Assembly: GCF_025152525.1 (NCBI RefSeq)
Contig: NZ_JALXXL010000003.1
Coordinates: 1 to 64,000 of the forward strand
DNA length: 64,000 nt
Source of the DNA: Corynebacterium sp. p3-SID1056
GTDB taxonomy: Bacteria > Actinomycetota > Actinomycetes > Mycobacteriales > Mycobacteriaceae
Reading direction: 5' to 3'
The notes under the pieces are model-generated. The model was not told the origin of the DNA. It saw only the letters and a list, made by a program, of their open reading frames with translations, and did no database searches. Position 1 is the first letter of the stretch. Every line of letters begins with the position of its first letter. The translations under genes and the position numbers were made by a program. Below are positions 27,474 to 35,738 of the stretch, in pieces.

Positions 27474-27597
27474 ATTGAAGGGGAGTAGCCCGTAATCGTT
27501 TGCTCGACATGCTGGTGCCGTCGCGCCCGGGCAATCGGCTCGGTAGCCTTACACAGTGGTCGACCGAGTGAGCGAGACCTTCGGACCGTTTCTTTGA
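27474..27597 (+). promoter_or_regulatory. Probable yybP-ykoY (Mn2+) riboswitch
   Basis: The leader upstream of the cation exporter contains GAAGGGGAGTAGCCCG at the 5' side and GAGCGAGACCTTCGGACC at the 3' side, the two most conserved blocks of the yybP-ykoY RNA. Between them are a GC-rich hairpin (CGCGCCCGGGC) and CTCGGTAG/CTCGAC-type segments. GAAGG can pair with CCTTC to make the P1 stem. A short GGCGC-CGAA-GCGCC hairpin followed by CTGATTTT (27601-27621) could be the expression platform. Position in front of a metal exporter fits the known Mn2+-on regulation. I could not fold it computationally. Confidence 0.72.
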
Positions 27598-27633
27598 CGC
27601 GGCGCCGAAGCGCCCTGATTTTGGGAGGATCGC

Positions 27634-28578
27634 ATGACTGACATGCCCCCGTCATTACGCAAAGAGCAGCAGATTCTGGAACGCTTTATGTGGCTTTCCA
27701 TTGCTATCTCCGTCGCCACCATCGTCTTAAAGATGGTGGCCGCCTGGGTGACCGGCTCGGTCGGGTTCCTCTCCGATGCCATCGAGACGGTAATCAACTT
27801 CGTCGCAGCGGTGGTTGGCCTGTGGGCGCTGAAGCTCTCGGCGAAACCAGCGGATAAGAACCACAACTTCGGGCACTCCAAGGCTGAATATTTTTCCGCG
27901 CAGGTCGAGGGATCCCTCATTCTGGTGGCCGCGGTCGCCATCATCTACACCTCCATCGACCGCCTGCTCAACCCGCAGCCGCTGGAGCAGCTGGGCATCG
28001 GCCTGCTCTTCTCGGTCGCTGCTGCCCTGCTGAACGCGGCGGCCGGCTACGCCCTCGTGCGGGCCGGCAAGCGCTACCGCTCCATCACCCTGGAGGCCGA
28101 CGGCAAGCACCTGCTTACCGACGTGCTCACTACCGTCGGCGTCATCGTAGGCATGGCACTCGTTGCGCTCACCGGTTGGGAAATCCTGGACCCGATCGTG
28201 GCGCTACTCGTCGGTGCCAACATTTTGCTCACCGGCTACAAGCTGCTCCGCAGCGCGATCCTGAGCCTGCTCGCGGAAGCACTGCCGGACGAGGAGCTGG
28301 CAAAACTCAACGATTTCCTCGACGACTTTGCCGCCGAGAACGGGGTGGCGTTTACCTCCGTGCGCACCGCGGCTTTCGGGCGCGAGCGCTTGATCAGCCT
28401 GGTCATGCAAGTCCCCGGCGAGTGGACCGTCTCGTACGCGCACGCGCACGCCGACGAGATTGAGGCAGGCGTTGCCAACGCGCTCGGCGCGGCGGAGACC
28501 ATCGTGCACGTCGAACCAATGGGCTACACCACCCGAACGGGCCCTCTCTTTGGAGAATCGCTCACAAACCCCAGGTAA
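27634..28578 (+). CDS. Cation diffusion facilitator (CDF) metal exporter
   Basis: A 314-residue CDF transporter with six membrane helices (about 25-215) and a C-terminal cytosolic domain (about 220-310). Helix 2 carries GFLSDAIETVINF, the loop has HNFGHSKAEYFSA, and helix 5 has ADGKHLLTDVLTTVGV with the metal site H-x-x-x-D. Such proteins export Zn, Mn or Fe in exchange for protons. The probable yybP-ykoY riboswitch upstream favours Mn2+. ATG 27634 has GGGAGG six bases upstream. It overlaps nothing and lies divergently from the broken BCCT gene. Confidence 0.9.
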   Translation: MTDMPPSLRKEQQILERFMWLSIAISVATIVLKMVAAWVTGSVGFLSDAIETVINFVAAVVGLWALKLSAKPADKNHNFGHSKAEYFSAQVEGSLILVAAVAIIYTSIDRLLNPQPLEQLGIGLLFSVAAALLNAAAGYALVRAGKRYRSITLEADGKHLLTDVLTTVGVIVGMALVALTGWEILDPIVALLVGANILLTGYKLLRSAILSLLAEALPDEELAKLNDFLDDFAAENGVAFTSVRTAAFGRERLISLVMQVPGEWTVSYAHAHADEIEAGVANALGAAETIVHVEPMGYTTRTGPLFGESLTNPR

Positions 28579-28623
28579 AAGCGGTATTCTTGTGAAGTGA
28601 AGTCATTGAAAGGATGGCCGATC

Positions 28624-28860
28624 ATGTGGGTCACGCAAGCGATGGATACCTACCCTCACGGCACCCATTGCCGCGGTTATGTTGTCGGATTTTTCGCACC
28701 GAACGGAACGTGGCGCGATGCGCCGATTCCGCCGAAGTCTGTGGGACTGAGTCCCGTCAACCTCAACGAGGATGCCTCAGACCCAGACTTTAGCTACCTC
28801 TACGCCAAGGATGACGCGGTGCGTTACGTGAACTACCTCAATGGCGGAGCGGCACTGTAA
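28624..28860 (+). CDS. Small conserved-looking hypothetical protein
   Basis: A 78-residue soluble protein, not recognised. It is rich in aromatic residues and Pro (MWVTQAMDTYPHGTHCRGYVVGFFAPNGTW), with a KSVGLSPVN stretch and an acidic middle, no signal peptide and no membrane helix. ATG 28624 has AAAGGA nine bases upstream. A -10 TATTCT at 28585-28590 would start transcription at 28597, where an in-frame GTG would give a nine-residue longer leaderless form. Codon use looks normal. It sits between the CDF gene and the collapsed thiC locus. Confidence 0.62.
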   Translation: MWVTQAMDTYPHGTHCRGYVVGFFAPNGTWRDAPIPPKSVGLSPVNLNEDASDPDFSYLYAKDDAVRYVNYLNGGAAL

Positions 28861-28884
28861 GCCGCTACACTTTGTGACGCAATC

Positions 28885-28943
28885 TCACACGGGTGCCCCA
28901 CGGTAGGGGCTGAGACCGCGGTCCGCCTGGACGACTCCCCTAT
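28885..28943 (+). promoter_or_regulatory. Truncated TPP riboswitch (remnant)
   Basis: CACACGGGTGCCCC and GGGGCTGAGACC are the conserved P2 and pyrimidine-pocket elements of the thiamine-pyrophosphate riboswitch, and GTCC/GGAC can form part of P3. The other half, with the conserved CCTGATCTGG-like block and the P4-P5 stem, is missing. Instead the sequence runs straight into codons from the end of thiC. It can no longer bind TPP. Confidence 0.82.
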
Positions 28944-29150
28944 ACCGGCCCGAAGTTCTGCTCGATGCGCATTTCCCAAGACATCCGCGACGAGTTCGGT
29001 GACAAGATCGATGCGGCCTTAGATGCGGATACGCAGCAGACCATCCAGAATTTGGGTATCCCCTCGCTGGCCGTCGGCGAGGAAAAGATGGCGGAAAAGT
29101 TCCGCGAGGAAGGCTCCCAGGTCTACCTGCGCGCCGACGCCGCGGACTAA
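28944..29150 (+). pseudogene. thiC: thiC remnant: C-terminal about 68 codons only
   Basis: Phosphomethylpyrimidine synthase makes the pyrimidine part of thiamine. Here only the C-terminal end remains: [20 protein letters not shown], which matches ThiC's terminal C-G-P-K-F-C-S-M-K/R-I-(S/T)-Q region, then [17 protein letters not shown] and stop TAA. The codons are intact in frame, but the 500 or so preceding residues, including the barrel, are gone and are replaced by half a TPP riboswitch. The first cysteine of the Fe-S motif has become Thr at the junction. The ATG at 28965 could still start a 61-residue peptide, but no ribosome site is seen. Confidence 0.85.
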
Positions 29151-29189
29151 GGCAAGTATTACCAGGTTAAACCGGGTAGACTTCGACAC

Positions 29190-30650
29190 ATGGTGGAGAC
29201 ACAACGCCGTTCGAAACAACGCCCGCCCGCGCTCGTAGACAAAGGCCCCCAGCTGAGCACAAAGCAGCTGGTGGGTTTGGGCTTGGGCCTCATCTGTTTT
29301 CTCATTCCTTTCTTTGTGCAGATTCCGGCCTTGTCTACCCCTGGGCACCGGATGCTGTCGATCTTTTTGCTCGCCATCGTCTTTTGGGTGCTTGAGCCGG
29401 TCCCGCTCACGGCGACGGCGGTGCTGGTCATCTTGCTCGAGGTCCTCATGCTCTCCGAGGGCGCGCTGATAGACCCAACGGGCGGCGACCCGGCGCTTGC
29501 AGACCAATTGCTCCCCGCCTCCGCCTATTTCTCCGCGCTGGCCCACCCCGTGATCATCCTCTTTCTGGGCGGCTTCATGATCGCCCACGGGGCGGAGAAG
29601 TTCGGGCTCGACCGCAACCTCGCGGCCATCATGCTGCGCCCCTTCCCGGACAAAGCACGCCTCACCGTGCTCGGGCTGATGCTGATTACCGCTGTGCTCA
29701 GCATGTTCATGTCGAACACAGCCACCACGGCGACAATGTTCGCGGTGGTGATCCCGATTCTGAAGACGCTGCCCGCGGGCAAGGCACGCGCCGGCGTGGC
29801 ACTGTCGATCCCCCTGGCAGCAAACGTCGGCGGCATCGGCACACCGGTGGGCACGCCCCCGAACGCCATCGCGATCGGCGCGCTCGCTGAGCACGGCATC
29901 CGCGTCTCCTTTACAGACTGGATGCTCATGGCGGTGCCGTTCATGTTTGTCGTGTTGGCCTTTGCCTGGGTATTCCTCTGCCTCGCCTTCATTCCCGCCG
30001 AGACCCGGATCTCCATCGAAATGCGCTCGAAGTGGAACACCACCACCGACGCAAAGCTCTTCTACGCCGTGGCGGGCCTGACCATCCTGTTGTGGATGAG
30101 CGAGCCGCTGCACGGCATCTCCTCCAACACGGTCGGCTTCATCCCTGTCGTGGCGCTCCTGTGCCTGCAGGTGATGAAGGGCAAGGACGTCCAGGCGCTC
30201 GACTGGCCGGTGCTGTGGCTGGTCTCCGGCGGTATCGCGCTGGGCACAGGCGTGGGCGCGAGCGGCCTGGACGAGTGGCTGGTCGGCTCGGTCAGCTGGG
30301 AGGTCATGGGCGCGCTGGCGATCCTCGCGGTGCTCGGCCTGATTGGCTTCGGCATGGCGAACGTGATCTCGCACTCCGCAGCTGCCAACCTGCTTGTCCC
30401 ACTGGCGGTCTCGCTCGCGCTCTCGCTCGACGGCATCAACGCGCTCGTTGTCGCCGCGGTGGTGGCGCTCGCTTGCTCGCTGGGCATGGCGCTGCCGATC
30501 TCCACGCCGCCGAACGCGATTGCGTACGCCACCAAGGAAATCTCCATTCCGCAGATGGCGCTCGTGGGGCTTGTCGTCGGCACCAGTGCCACCCTGCTGC
30601 TGATCTTCGTCTTGCCGTCTGTCTGGCAGATGACGGGGCTGGTGTTCTAG
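29190..30650 (+). CDS. DASS/SLC13-family carboxylate:Na+ symporter
   Basis: A 486-residue transporter with about 12 hydrophobic segments. It carries two DASS hallmarks: MFMSNTATTATMFAVVIPI in the first half (S-N-T) and LPISTPPNAIAYATKEISIP in the second (an S-N-T/T-P-P-N type), plus GTPVGTPPNAIAIGAL. Such proteins import succinate, malate, citrate or sulfate. The -10-like TAGACT lies seven or eight bases before ATG, so the mRNA may be leaderless. The kinase gene starts directly after its stop codon (TAGATG), so transport and signalling are one operon. Confidence 0.9.
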   Translation: MVETQRRSKQRPPALVDKGPQLSTKQLVGLGLGLICFLIPFFVQIPALSTPGHRMLSIFLLAIVFWVLEPVPLTATAVLVILLEVLMLSEGALIDPTGGDPALADQLLPASAYFSALAHPVIILFLGGFMIAHGAEKFGLDRNLAAIMLRPFPDKARLTVLGLMLITAVLSMFMSNTATTATMFAVVIPILKTLPAGKARAGVALSIPLAANVGGIGTPVGTPPNAIAIGALAEHGIRVSFTDWMLMAVPFMFVVLAFAWVFLCLAFIPAETRISIEMRSKWNTTTDAKLFYAVAGLTILLWMSEPLHGISSNTVGFIPVVALLCLQVMKGKDVQALDWPVLWLVSGGIALGTGVGASGLDEWLVGSVSWEVMGALAILAVLGLIGFGMANVISHSAAANLLVPLAVSLALSLDGINALVVAAVVALACSLGMALPISTPPNAIAYATKEISIPQMALVGLVVGTSATLLLIFVLPSVWQMTGLVF

Positions 30651-32564
30651 ATGCTGCCGCGCTCCACCCTCGCCATCGTGGGTAAATCCCAAGCCACCCG
30701 CACAGTGCAGCAGGTGGTCACCGAGGCGCTCGGCGGCACGCACGATATTCTCGCCGCCGATAATGTGGAGCACCTCCGCTCGCTTCTCGACGGCGACCCA
30801 CCCGCCCTTGTCACCGTCACCGTCCACGAGGACGGCCTGGTGGCCGACCACCCGCTGCTCGAGCTGATCTCGGAGCCCGGCTACGAGTACACCCGCGTCA
30901 TGGTGCTGACCACCGCGCCCGAGATCGCGGGCCTGGATGCACTCACGGACATGGGCCGACTCGATATGCTCGTGTTCACCCCGGCGATCAAAGCGGAAGC
31001 ACTGCTGCACAACATCCAACAGCAGCTCAACCGCTATTGGTACATGCGCGCCAAGCGCGACCCCTCGATCGCCGGCACCTTCGACTTGCCCGAGGTCACC
31101 GAGCTGGACGTGGGGCTGACCGACCAGGAGATCATCAACCGCATCATCCAAGCCGCGGACACGCACCTGGGCTACCAGCCGCGCCTGACTTTCCCGCCGG
31201 GGGTGTACCTGACCAAGGAGGGCCACTACGTTGAAGAGGTCATCTTCGCGCTCTCCGGTCAGGTGCTTTTGCAGCGCTTTACCGACGCCGGCGATATCGT
31301 CATGCACCACGCCTCCACCGGCCACGTCATCGGCTTGCTCTCCTTGGCCAGCAACCGAGTGGGCTTCTTTACCGCCCGCACCACCACCGAGGTGGTCGCA
31401 GTCCAGCTACCCACCGAGCAGGTGGACTACTTAATCCAGCAGGAGCCGGAGCTCGCGCGCCTGTTCAATATCTTGTTTGTACGCTCCTACGACCGCCGCC
31501 TGCGTCGTGCCGAGGACATCCAGATCGAACAGCACGAGCTCACCGCGCAATTGGAAGAGGAACGGGCGCGGCTGACCACGGCGCTGCACAACCTCGAGGC
31601 GGCGCGCCGCGAACTGATGAGCCAGGCGCGCTTCGCCTCGCTCGGCGAACTCGCCGCCGGCGTGGCCCACGAGCTGAACAACCCGATGGCGGCGATCGAG
31701 CGCACCGCAGACCACCTCGCCGAGGACGTCGAGTCGCTCATCGCGTCGAGCCCCAACCGCAAATGGCGGGAGGCGACCGGGCACGCGCTGGAGGCGGCGC
31801 GTAGCTCGCACGCGGTAAGTACCAAGGAAGCCCGTGTGCTGCGACGCGAGCTCACCGAGGTGATCGGCGACCGCGCGCTCGCGCAGCGCTGGGTGCTCGC
31901 GGGCTTGCACGACGTGGACTTTGCCAAGCAGGTGCGCGCTAATCGACGCTTGGACTACGAGACGGTGGAGCACGCGGCGTCGATAGGCACTGCCCTACGC
32001 AACCTGTCGACTGCCTCGACGCGCATTACGCAGCTGGTGGCCTCGCTGCGCGCCTACGCGCGGCCCGACGGCGACCCGGTCACCGACGTGGATGTGCACC
32101 AGAGCATCGAAGACACCCTGCAGCTGATTGCCCACAAGCTGCGTGGCGTGGAGATCGAGAGGGATTTCGCCGAGTTGCCGCGCGTGACCTGTACTCCCGG
32201 GCAGATCGCGCAGGTGTGGACGAACCTGATCACCAACGCCGCCGAGGCCATCGAGGAGTCCGGCAAAGGCTCCACCATCACGATTCGCACCAGCGCCCCG
32301 AAGCCCGGTTGGGTGCGCGTCGAGGTCATCGACGACGGACCGGGCATCCCGCCCGAGCGCATCGATAAACTCTTCGAACCCCGCTTTACCACGAAGAACG
32401 GGGAGGTCCGCTTCGGCATGGGCATCGGCTTAAGCATCTGCCGCGGCATCGTCAGCGCGCACCACGGCACGATCGAACTGACCTCTTCTACCAACGGCAC
32501 CTGCGCCACTGTGGGCCTGCCCATCGACGGCCCGCACGCACACGACGAAGGAGACACACCATGA
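30651..32564 (+). CDS. Cytosolic histidine kinase with receiver-like and cNMP-binding-like domains
   Basis: A 637-residue sensor kinase without membrane helices. Residues 1-130 resemble a receiver domain, but the phospho-Asp position is not acidic (TVTVHEDG). Residues 165-280 form a cyclic-nucleotide-binding/CRP-like beta roll (GVYLTKEGHYVEEVIFALSG). A coiled coil at about 290-325 leads into the H-box FASLGELAAGVAHELNNP with His340. The ATPase domain (about 480-630) has VWTNLITNAAEAIEE, DDGPGIPP and GMGIGLSICRGIV. It presumably phosphorylates the next gene product. The stimulus, possibly a cyclic nucleotide or an oxidised cofactor, is unknown. Confidence 0.85.
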   Translation: MLPRSTLAIVGKSQATRTVQQVVTEALGGTHDILAADNVEHLRSLLDGDPPALVTVTVHEDGLVADHPLLELISEPGYEYTRVMVLTTAPEIAGLDALTDMGRLDMLVFTPAIKAEALLHNIQQQLNRYWYMRAKRDPSIAGTFDLPEVTELDVGLTDQEIINRIIQAADTHLGYQPRLTFPPGVYLTKEGHYVEEVIFALSGQVLLQRFTDAGDIVMHHASTGHVIGLLSLASNRVGFFTARTTTEVVAVQLPTEQVDYLIQQEPELARLFNILFVRSYDRRLRRAEDIQIEQHELTAQLEEERARLTTALHNLEAARRELMSQARFASLGELAAGVAHELNNPMAAIERTADHLAEDVESLIASSPNRKWREATGHALEAARSSHAVSTKEARVLRRELTEVIGDRALAQRWVLAGLHDVDFAKQVRANRRLDYETVEHAASIGTALRNLSTASTRITQLVASLRAYARPDGDPVTDVDVHQSIEDTLQLIAHKLRGVEIERDFAELPRVTCTPGQIAQVWTNLITNAAEAIEESGKGSTITIRTSAPKPGWVRVEVIDDGPGIPPERIDKLFEPRFTTKNGEVRFGMGIGLSICRGIVSAHHGTIELTSSTNGTCATVGLPIDGPHAHDEGDTP

Positions 32565-33037
32565 ACCTTGCCATCCTGATTCTGGAAGATGAGGCGGAAG
32601 TCCGCGCCGCCGTCGAGCGCGACCTTTTGCCCTTTGCCGAGCACATCCGCGTGGAGGTCGCCTCCGACGTGGAGGAGGCGTGGGAGGTGATCGACGAGCT
32701 CACCGAAGACGGCGACGTACTCGCACTCGCGCTGTGTGACCACCGCATGCCCGGCACCACCGGCGTCGAGTTTTTGGTCCAGATGATGGACGACGACCGC
32801 ACCGCCGCCACCCGCAAAGTCCTGGTCACCGGCCAGGCGCAGCTGCGCGACACAGTGCGCGCGGTCAACGAAGCCCACCTGGACCACTACATTGCCAAGC
32901 CGTGGGACGTCGACGAGCTGCACCAGGTGGTGCGCACCATGCTCACCGACTACGTCGAGGACATGGACATCGATCCCCTGCCCTACCTCGACGTCCTCGA
33001 CGCCGCGCGCGCGATGGAGCTTGTCCGCCGGCGCTAG
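32561..33037 (+). CDS. Stand-alone response-regulator receiver protein
   Basis: A 158-residue receiver. Conserved sites are Glu9/Asp10, Asp60 in LCDHRMPG (phospho-acceptor), Thr in VLVTGQ, and Lys in YIAKPWD. After the receiver there are only about 30 residues of helix and no DNA-binding or enzyme domain. The start overlaps the kinase stop (ATGA), so they are translated together. With no output domain it must act on a partner protein, perhaps the kinase itself or the transporter next door. Confidence 0.85.
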   Translation: MNLAILILEDEAEVRAAVERDLLPFAEHIRVEVASDVEEAWEVIDELTEDGDVLALALCDHRMPGTTGVEFLVQMMDDDRTAATRKVLVTGQAQLRDTVRAVNEAHLDHYIAKPWDVDELHQVVRTMLTDYVEDMDIDPLPYLDVLDAARAMELVRRR

Positions 33038-33090
33038 GGGGCGTTCCACCCCGTACGGGGTGAGATTGTCAAAATCGCTGGTGACAGGCC

Positions 33091-33096
33091 TAGCGT
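33091..33096 (+). promoter_or_regulatory. Leaderless -10 box, TDT copy 1
   Basis: TAGCGT ends seven bases before ATG 33104. The same AGGCCTAGCGT block and spacing stand in front of the second copy at 38513-38518, which supports ATG as the true start and transcription from it. Confidence 0.6.
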
Positions 33097-33103
33097 GGTG
33101 GCT

Positions 33104-33991
33104 ATGCAGTTGCCAAAGTTTGGCCCCGCGTGGGCCGGTGCCTTGATGGGCACTTCTATCGCCTCCACGTTGTCTGGGCTCCACGGTCTGCACGTAAACC
33201 AGCTCGTGTTCGCCCTGATCGCGGCATTGTTGCTGCTGATCTTCACCGCAGGCGCGCGCAATGCGCCTCCCCAGCACCAGAACATGGCGGCGTGGGGCAT
33301 GTACACGATGGGGCTTCTCGCGTGCGGCTCGGCGTGGACTGCGCTGACCGGCTACGACGCTTTCCAGCTGGCCAGCTGGTGGATTGGCGCACCGCTGTCC
33401 GTCGTGGTCTGCCTCTGGCAACTGTGGGCGCTGTGGAAACTGCCGCACCACTACGACACACCCGCGTTCCCATGGGGACTCGCCCTGGTCACGCCCATGG
33501 TCGCAGCCACCTCCGGCGGCCAGCTCGCCGTACACCACGGGCAGTTCTACCACTACGCCGGCGAGGTGTGCTTCTTCCTCACCTTCCTCACGGCCATCCC
33601 ACTGTTCGCCTACTGCTACTGGTGCTTCGCCCGCCGCAGCTACCGGCCCCGCGGCGCGGCAGCAGGCACCGCCTGGATCCCCCTCGGGGTGGTCGGCCAG
33701 TCGACGGCAGCCTCAGCCGTGCTTTTCGACGCCCACCGCTACGGCATCATCATGTTCACCATCGGTGCCCCGTGTGTCCTCTTCGCGATGTACTGCTTCT
33801 ACCACGCAGTCTTTTCCTGGGCATCGTACGGCCCGGGTTGGTGGGGCTCCACCTTCCCGGTCGGCACGCTGTCCCTGGGCGCCTGGTATGAGGGTTGGCG
33901 GCCACTGTCGTTCGCGCTGCTCATACTGCTCTTCGGGCACTGGGGTGTGTCCGCGTTGCGCTACGTGGCTTGGAGTGTTCAGCGGGCGTAA
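33104..33991 (+). CDS. SLAC1/TehA-type (TDT family) transporter, intact copy
   Basis: A 295-residue membrane protein with about ten hydrophobic helices. The signature near the C-terminus, GPGWWGSTFPVGTLSLG, is typical of the tellurite-resistance/dicarboxylate (TDT, SLAC1-like) family, which exports anions such as malate, nitrite or tellurite. Start ATG 33104 is supported by a conserved leaderless promoter shared with the second copy. The gene follows the receiver gene on the same strand with a 66-base gap. Substrate unknown. A damaged paralogue lies 4.5 kb downstream. Confidence 0.85.
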   Translation: MQLPKFGPAWAGALMGTSIASTLSGLHGLHVNQLVFALIAALLLLIFTAGARNAPPQHQNMAAWGMYTMGLLACGSAWTALTGYDAFQLASWWIGAPLSVVVCLWQLWALWKLPHHYDTPAFPWGLALVTPMVAATSGGQLAVHHGQFYHYAGEVCFFLTFLTAIPLFAYCYWCFARRSYRPRGAAAGTAWIPLGVVGQSTAASAVLFDAHRYGIIMFTIGAPCVLFAMYCFYHAVFSWASYGPGWWGSTFPVGTLSLGAWYEGWRPLSFALLILLFGHWGVSALRYVAWSVQRA

Positions 33992-34120
33992 CTGGCGGGG
34001 TCCGGCTTCGGAGAGTATAGAAAAGTGGAACCATTTTTATCTCCTGGTCCCCTTCTGGAAGAACCGACTTGTGCATTTGGACTAGGTGTCATAGCAATTG
34101 AGCGGGGACGAACTCCTTGA

Positions 34121-34465
34121 TTAAGTAGCGCGAGACCTCGAAATTTGAAGGATCAGTTGCTTGGCCAGCTCTGGCTTCTTTTCGACTCTTCGCGAGACCT
34201 CATCTAAAAGCTCGTCCAGCGTGCTGAGGAAGATCAGCTCTTCTTGAGTCAACTTTGCAGTGATGTCGTCCCTCGGTATAAGCCCGCATAGAACAAGCCC
34301 GATTGTCGTCCGCTTTCCATATGCTTTCGCAATTGCTATCACGGTATCGGCAGACACGCGGTCTTCTACAAATTCAAGACGCAGCTGCTCGAGATCTACT
34401 CCGCACCGTTTAGAAACTGTGATCAGGTCATCGCCATTAGTGACTTCGTTGAACCAACGGGTCAT
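34121..34465 (-). CDS. Small protein, possible HTH-type regulator
   Basis: A 114-residue protein with no membrane helix. The N-terminal region (GDDLITVSKRCGVDLEQLRLEF, residues about 10-32) looks like a helix-turn-helix, and VSADTVIAIAKAYG could continue an XRE-like fold. The C-terminal part is helical and charged. Base composition is clearly AT-richer than its neighbours, and it is read against them, so it was probably acquired. ATG 34465 has AAGGAAG. Corynebacterial phages and islands carry similar small repressor-like proteins, but I could not assign a family firmly. Confidence 0.6.
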   Translation of the reverse strand: MTRWFNEVTNGDDLITVSKRCGVDLEQLRLEFVEDRVSADTVIAIAKAYGKRTTIGLVLCGLIPRDDITAKLTQEELIFLSTLDELLDEVSRRVEKKPELAKQLILQISRSRAT

Positions 34466-34659
34466 CGTTGCTTCCTTGTGAATCTGTAGACGCCTGATTG
34501 TCCCACAGGAATCACTCATTTTTGGGCAACAAATGTTGGTGTTTCACCGCACGAGCGGGAGGTTTGCAGCGCAGTGCCGCTAGTCAAACACAACCCCCGC
34601 ACGCTCCCCCCGTTGTACGTGTGAACACATTTCTCTTTACTTTCCCACACTTCGCAGAT

Positions 34660-34678
34660 TAAGGTAAGCCTTGGCTAG
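34660..34678 (+). promoter_or_regulatory. DtxR-like box, upstream of efeU (weaker)
   Basis: TAAGGTAAGCCTTGGCTAG matches about 13 of 19 DtxR consensus positions. It lies immediately before the stronger box and may help cooperative binding. Confidence 0.5.
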
Positions 34679-34679
34679 T

Positions 34680-34698
34680 AAAGGGTAGCCTTACCTTG
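34680..34698 (+). promoter_or_regulatory. DtxR iron-repressor box, upstream of efeU
   Basis: AAAGGGTAGCCTTACCTTG matches 15 of 19 positions of TWAGGTTAGSCTAACCTWA. It lies 50 bases before the efeU start, fitting repression of ferrous/ferric iron uptake when iron is plentiful. Confidence 0.78.
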
Positions 34699-34748
34699 AT
34701 TGGATGCCGCCCTTCGATTGCCACGTTACACACGAGAAAGTTCTGAAT

Positions 34749-35738
34749 ATGTTCATCGCCGCTTTCCTGGTCGGCCTCCGCGAGGGCTTGGAAGCATCCC
34801 TCATCGTCGGCATGTTATTAGCCGCCATCAAGCGTCGCAGCAGCACCACCACCGGCGACGACAAGGGTCACCTGAACACCGCGGCCCGCACCGTGTGGGT
34901 CGGTGTGGTCTTGGCAGCAGTGATCTGCACGGCACTCGGCGCGCTATTCACCTTTGGCCGCTACGGATTGTCGTTCCGTGCCCAGGAAGCGATCGGCGGC
35001 ACCATGTCGCTGATCGCGGTGGCCATGATTACTGGCATGGTCCTGTCCTTAAGCAACAAGGGCGGCAAACTGCGCACCATGCTCGAGGACAAAACGGGCG
35101 TTGCGCTGACCAAAGGCAAGCAGGCCATGTTCTGGCTCGCGTTCGTCGCCGTTGCTCGCGAAGGCATTGAACTGACCCTCCTATTGTGGGGCTGGATGAC
35201 CACACCAAGTGCGGTCATTGGCGCGTTCGCCGGCATTGGGGTTGCCATCGTGATGGGTTGGCTGATCTACCGGGGTGCTCTTCGCCTGAACCTGGGCACA
35301 TTCTTCACCTGGTCGAGTGCTCTGCTCATCATTGTGGCGGCAGGCATCCTCGCTTACGCCATCCACGACCTGCAGGAGGCGCAGTTCCTCCCCGGGCCAT
35401 TCTCCGGCGCACCGATTGCCCCGACGCACCCGCGTACCGGCGAGGTCCTCACTGGGTTTGCTACGTACCCGTTCTGGATGGCGTCGTTCCCATTCGGCTG
35501 GGCGTTCAACATCGACGAGTTCATCGACCCCGCCGGAATCACCGCCGCGCTGCTCCAAGCGTTCACCGGATTTATGCCGCAAATGTCCTGGCTACAAGTC
35601 ATCGCCTGGGCCGGATACCTCGCTGTCATTGTTCCCATTTTTGTGGGGCATGTGCGGGGGCGGGGTGGTGTCGTCGATAAGCAAAGCAACAAAACTTCCT
35701 CCACACACAACGAAAACTCACGAAAGGTCTCACAATGA
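34749..35738 (+). CDS. efeU: Iron permease EfeU (FTR1 family)
   Basis: A 329-residue FTR1-like iron permease with about seven helices. Both REGLE-type iron motifs are there: REGLEASLIVGML at the start of helix 1 (residues 11-15) and REGIELTLLLWG in helix 4. It moves Fe across the membrane as part of EfeUOB. ATG 34749 gives the canonical FIAAFLVGLREGLE start; upstream in-frame codons are not FTR1-like. Its stop overlaps the efeO start (ATGA). Controlled by the DtxR boxes just upstream. Confidence 0.95.
   Translation: MFIAAFLVGLREGLEASLIVGMLLAAIKRRSSTTTGDDKGHLNTAARTVWVGVVLAAVICTALGALFTFGRYGLSFRAQEAIGGTMSLIAVAMITGMVLSLSNKGGKLRTMLEDKTGVALTKGKQAMFWLAFVAVAREGIELTLLLWGWMTTPSAVIGAFAGIGVAIVMGWLIYRGALRLNLGTFFTWSSALLIIVAAGILAYAIHDLQEAQFLPGPFSGAPIAPTHPRTGEVLTGFATYPFWMASFPFGWAFNIDEFIDPAGITAALLQAFTGFMPQMSWLQVIAWAGYLAVIVPIFVGHVRGRGGVVDKQSNKTSSTHNENSRKVSQ

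Noticed and set aside
29019-31325. A 768-codon open frame on the minus strand opposite the DASS transporter and kinase
   Set aside because: It has His/Arg/Gln-rich composition typical of a shadow of GC-rich genes and no family match, while the plus-strand genes show clear motifs.
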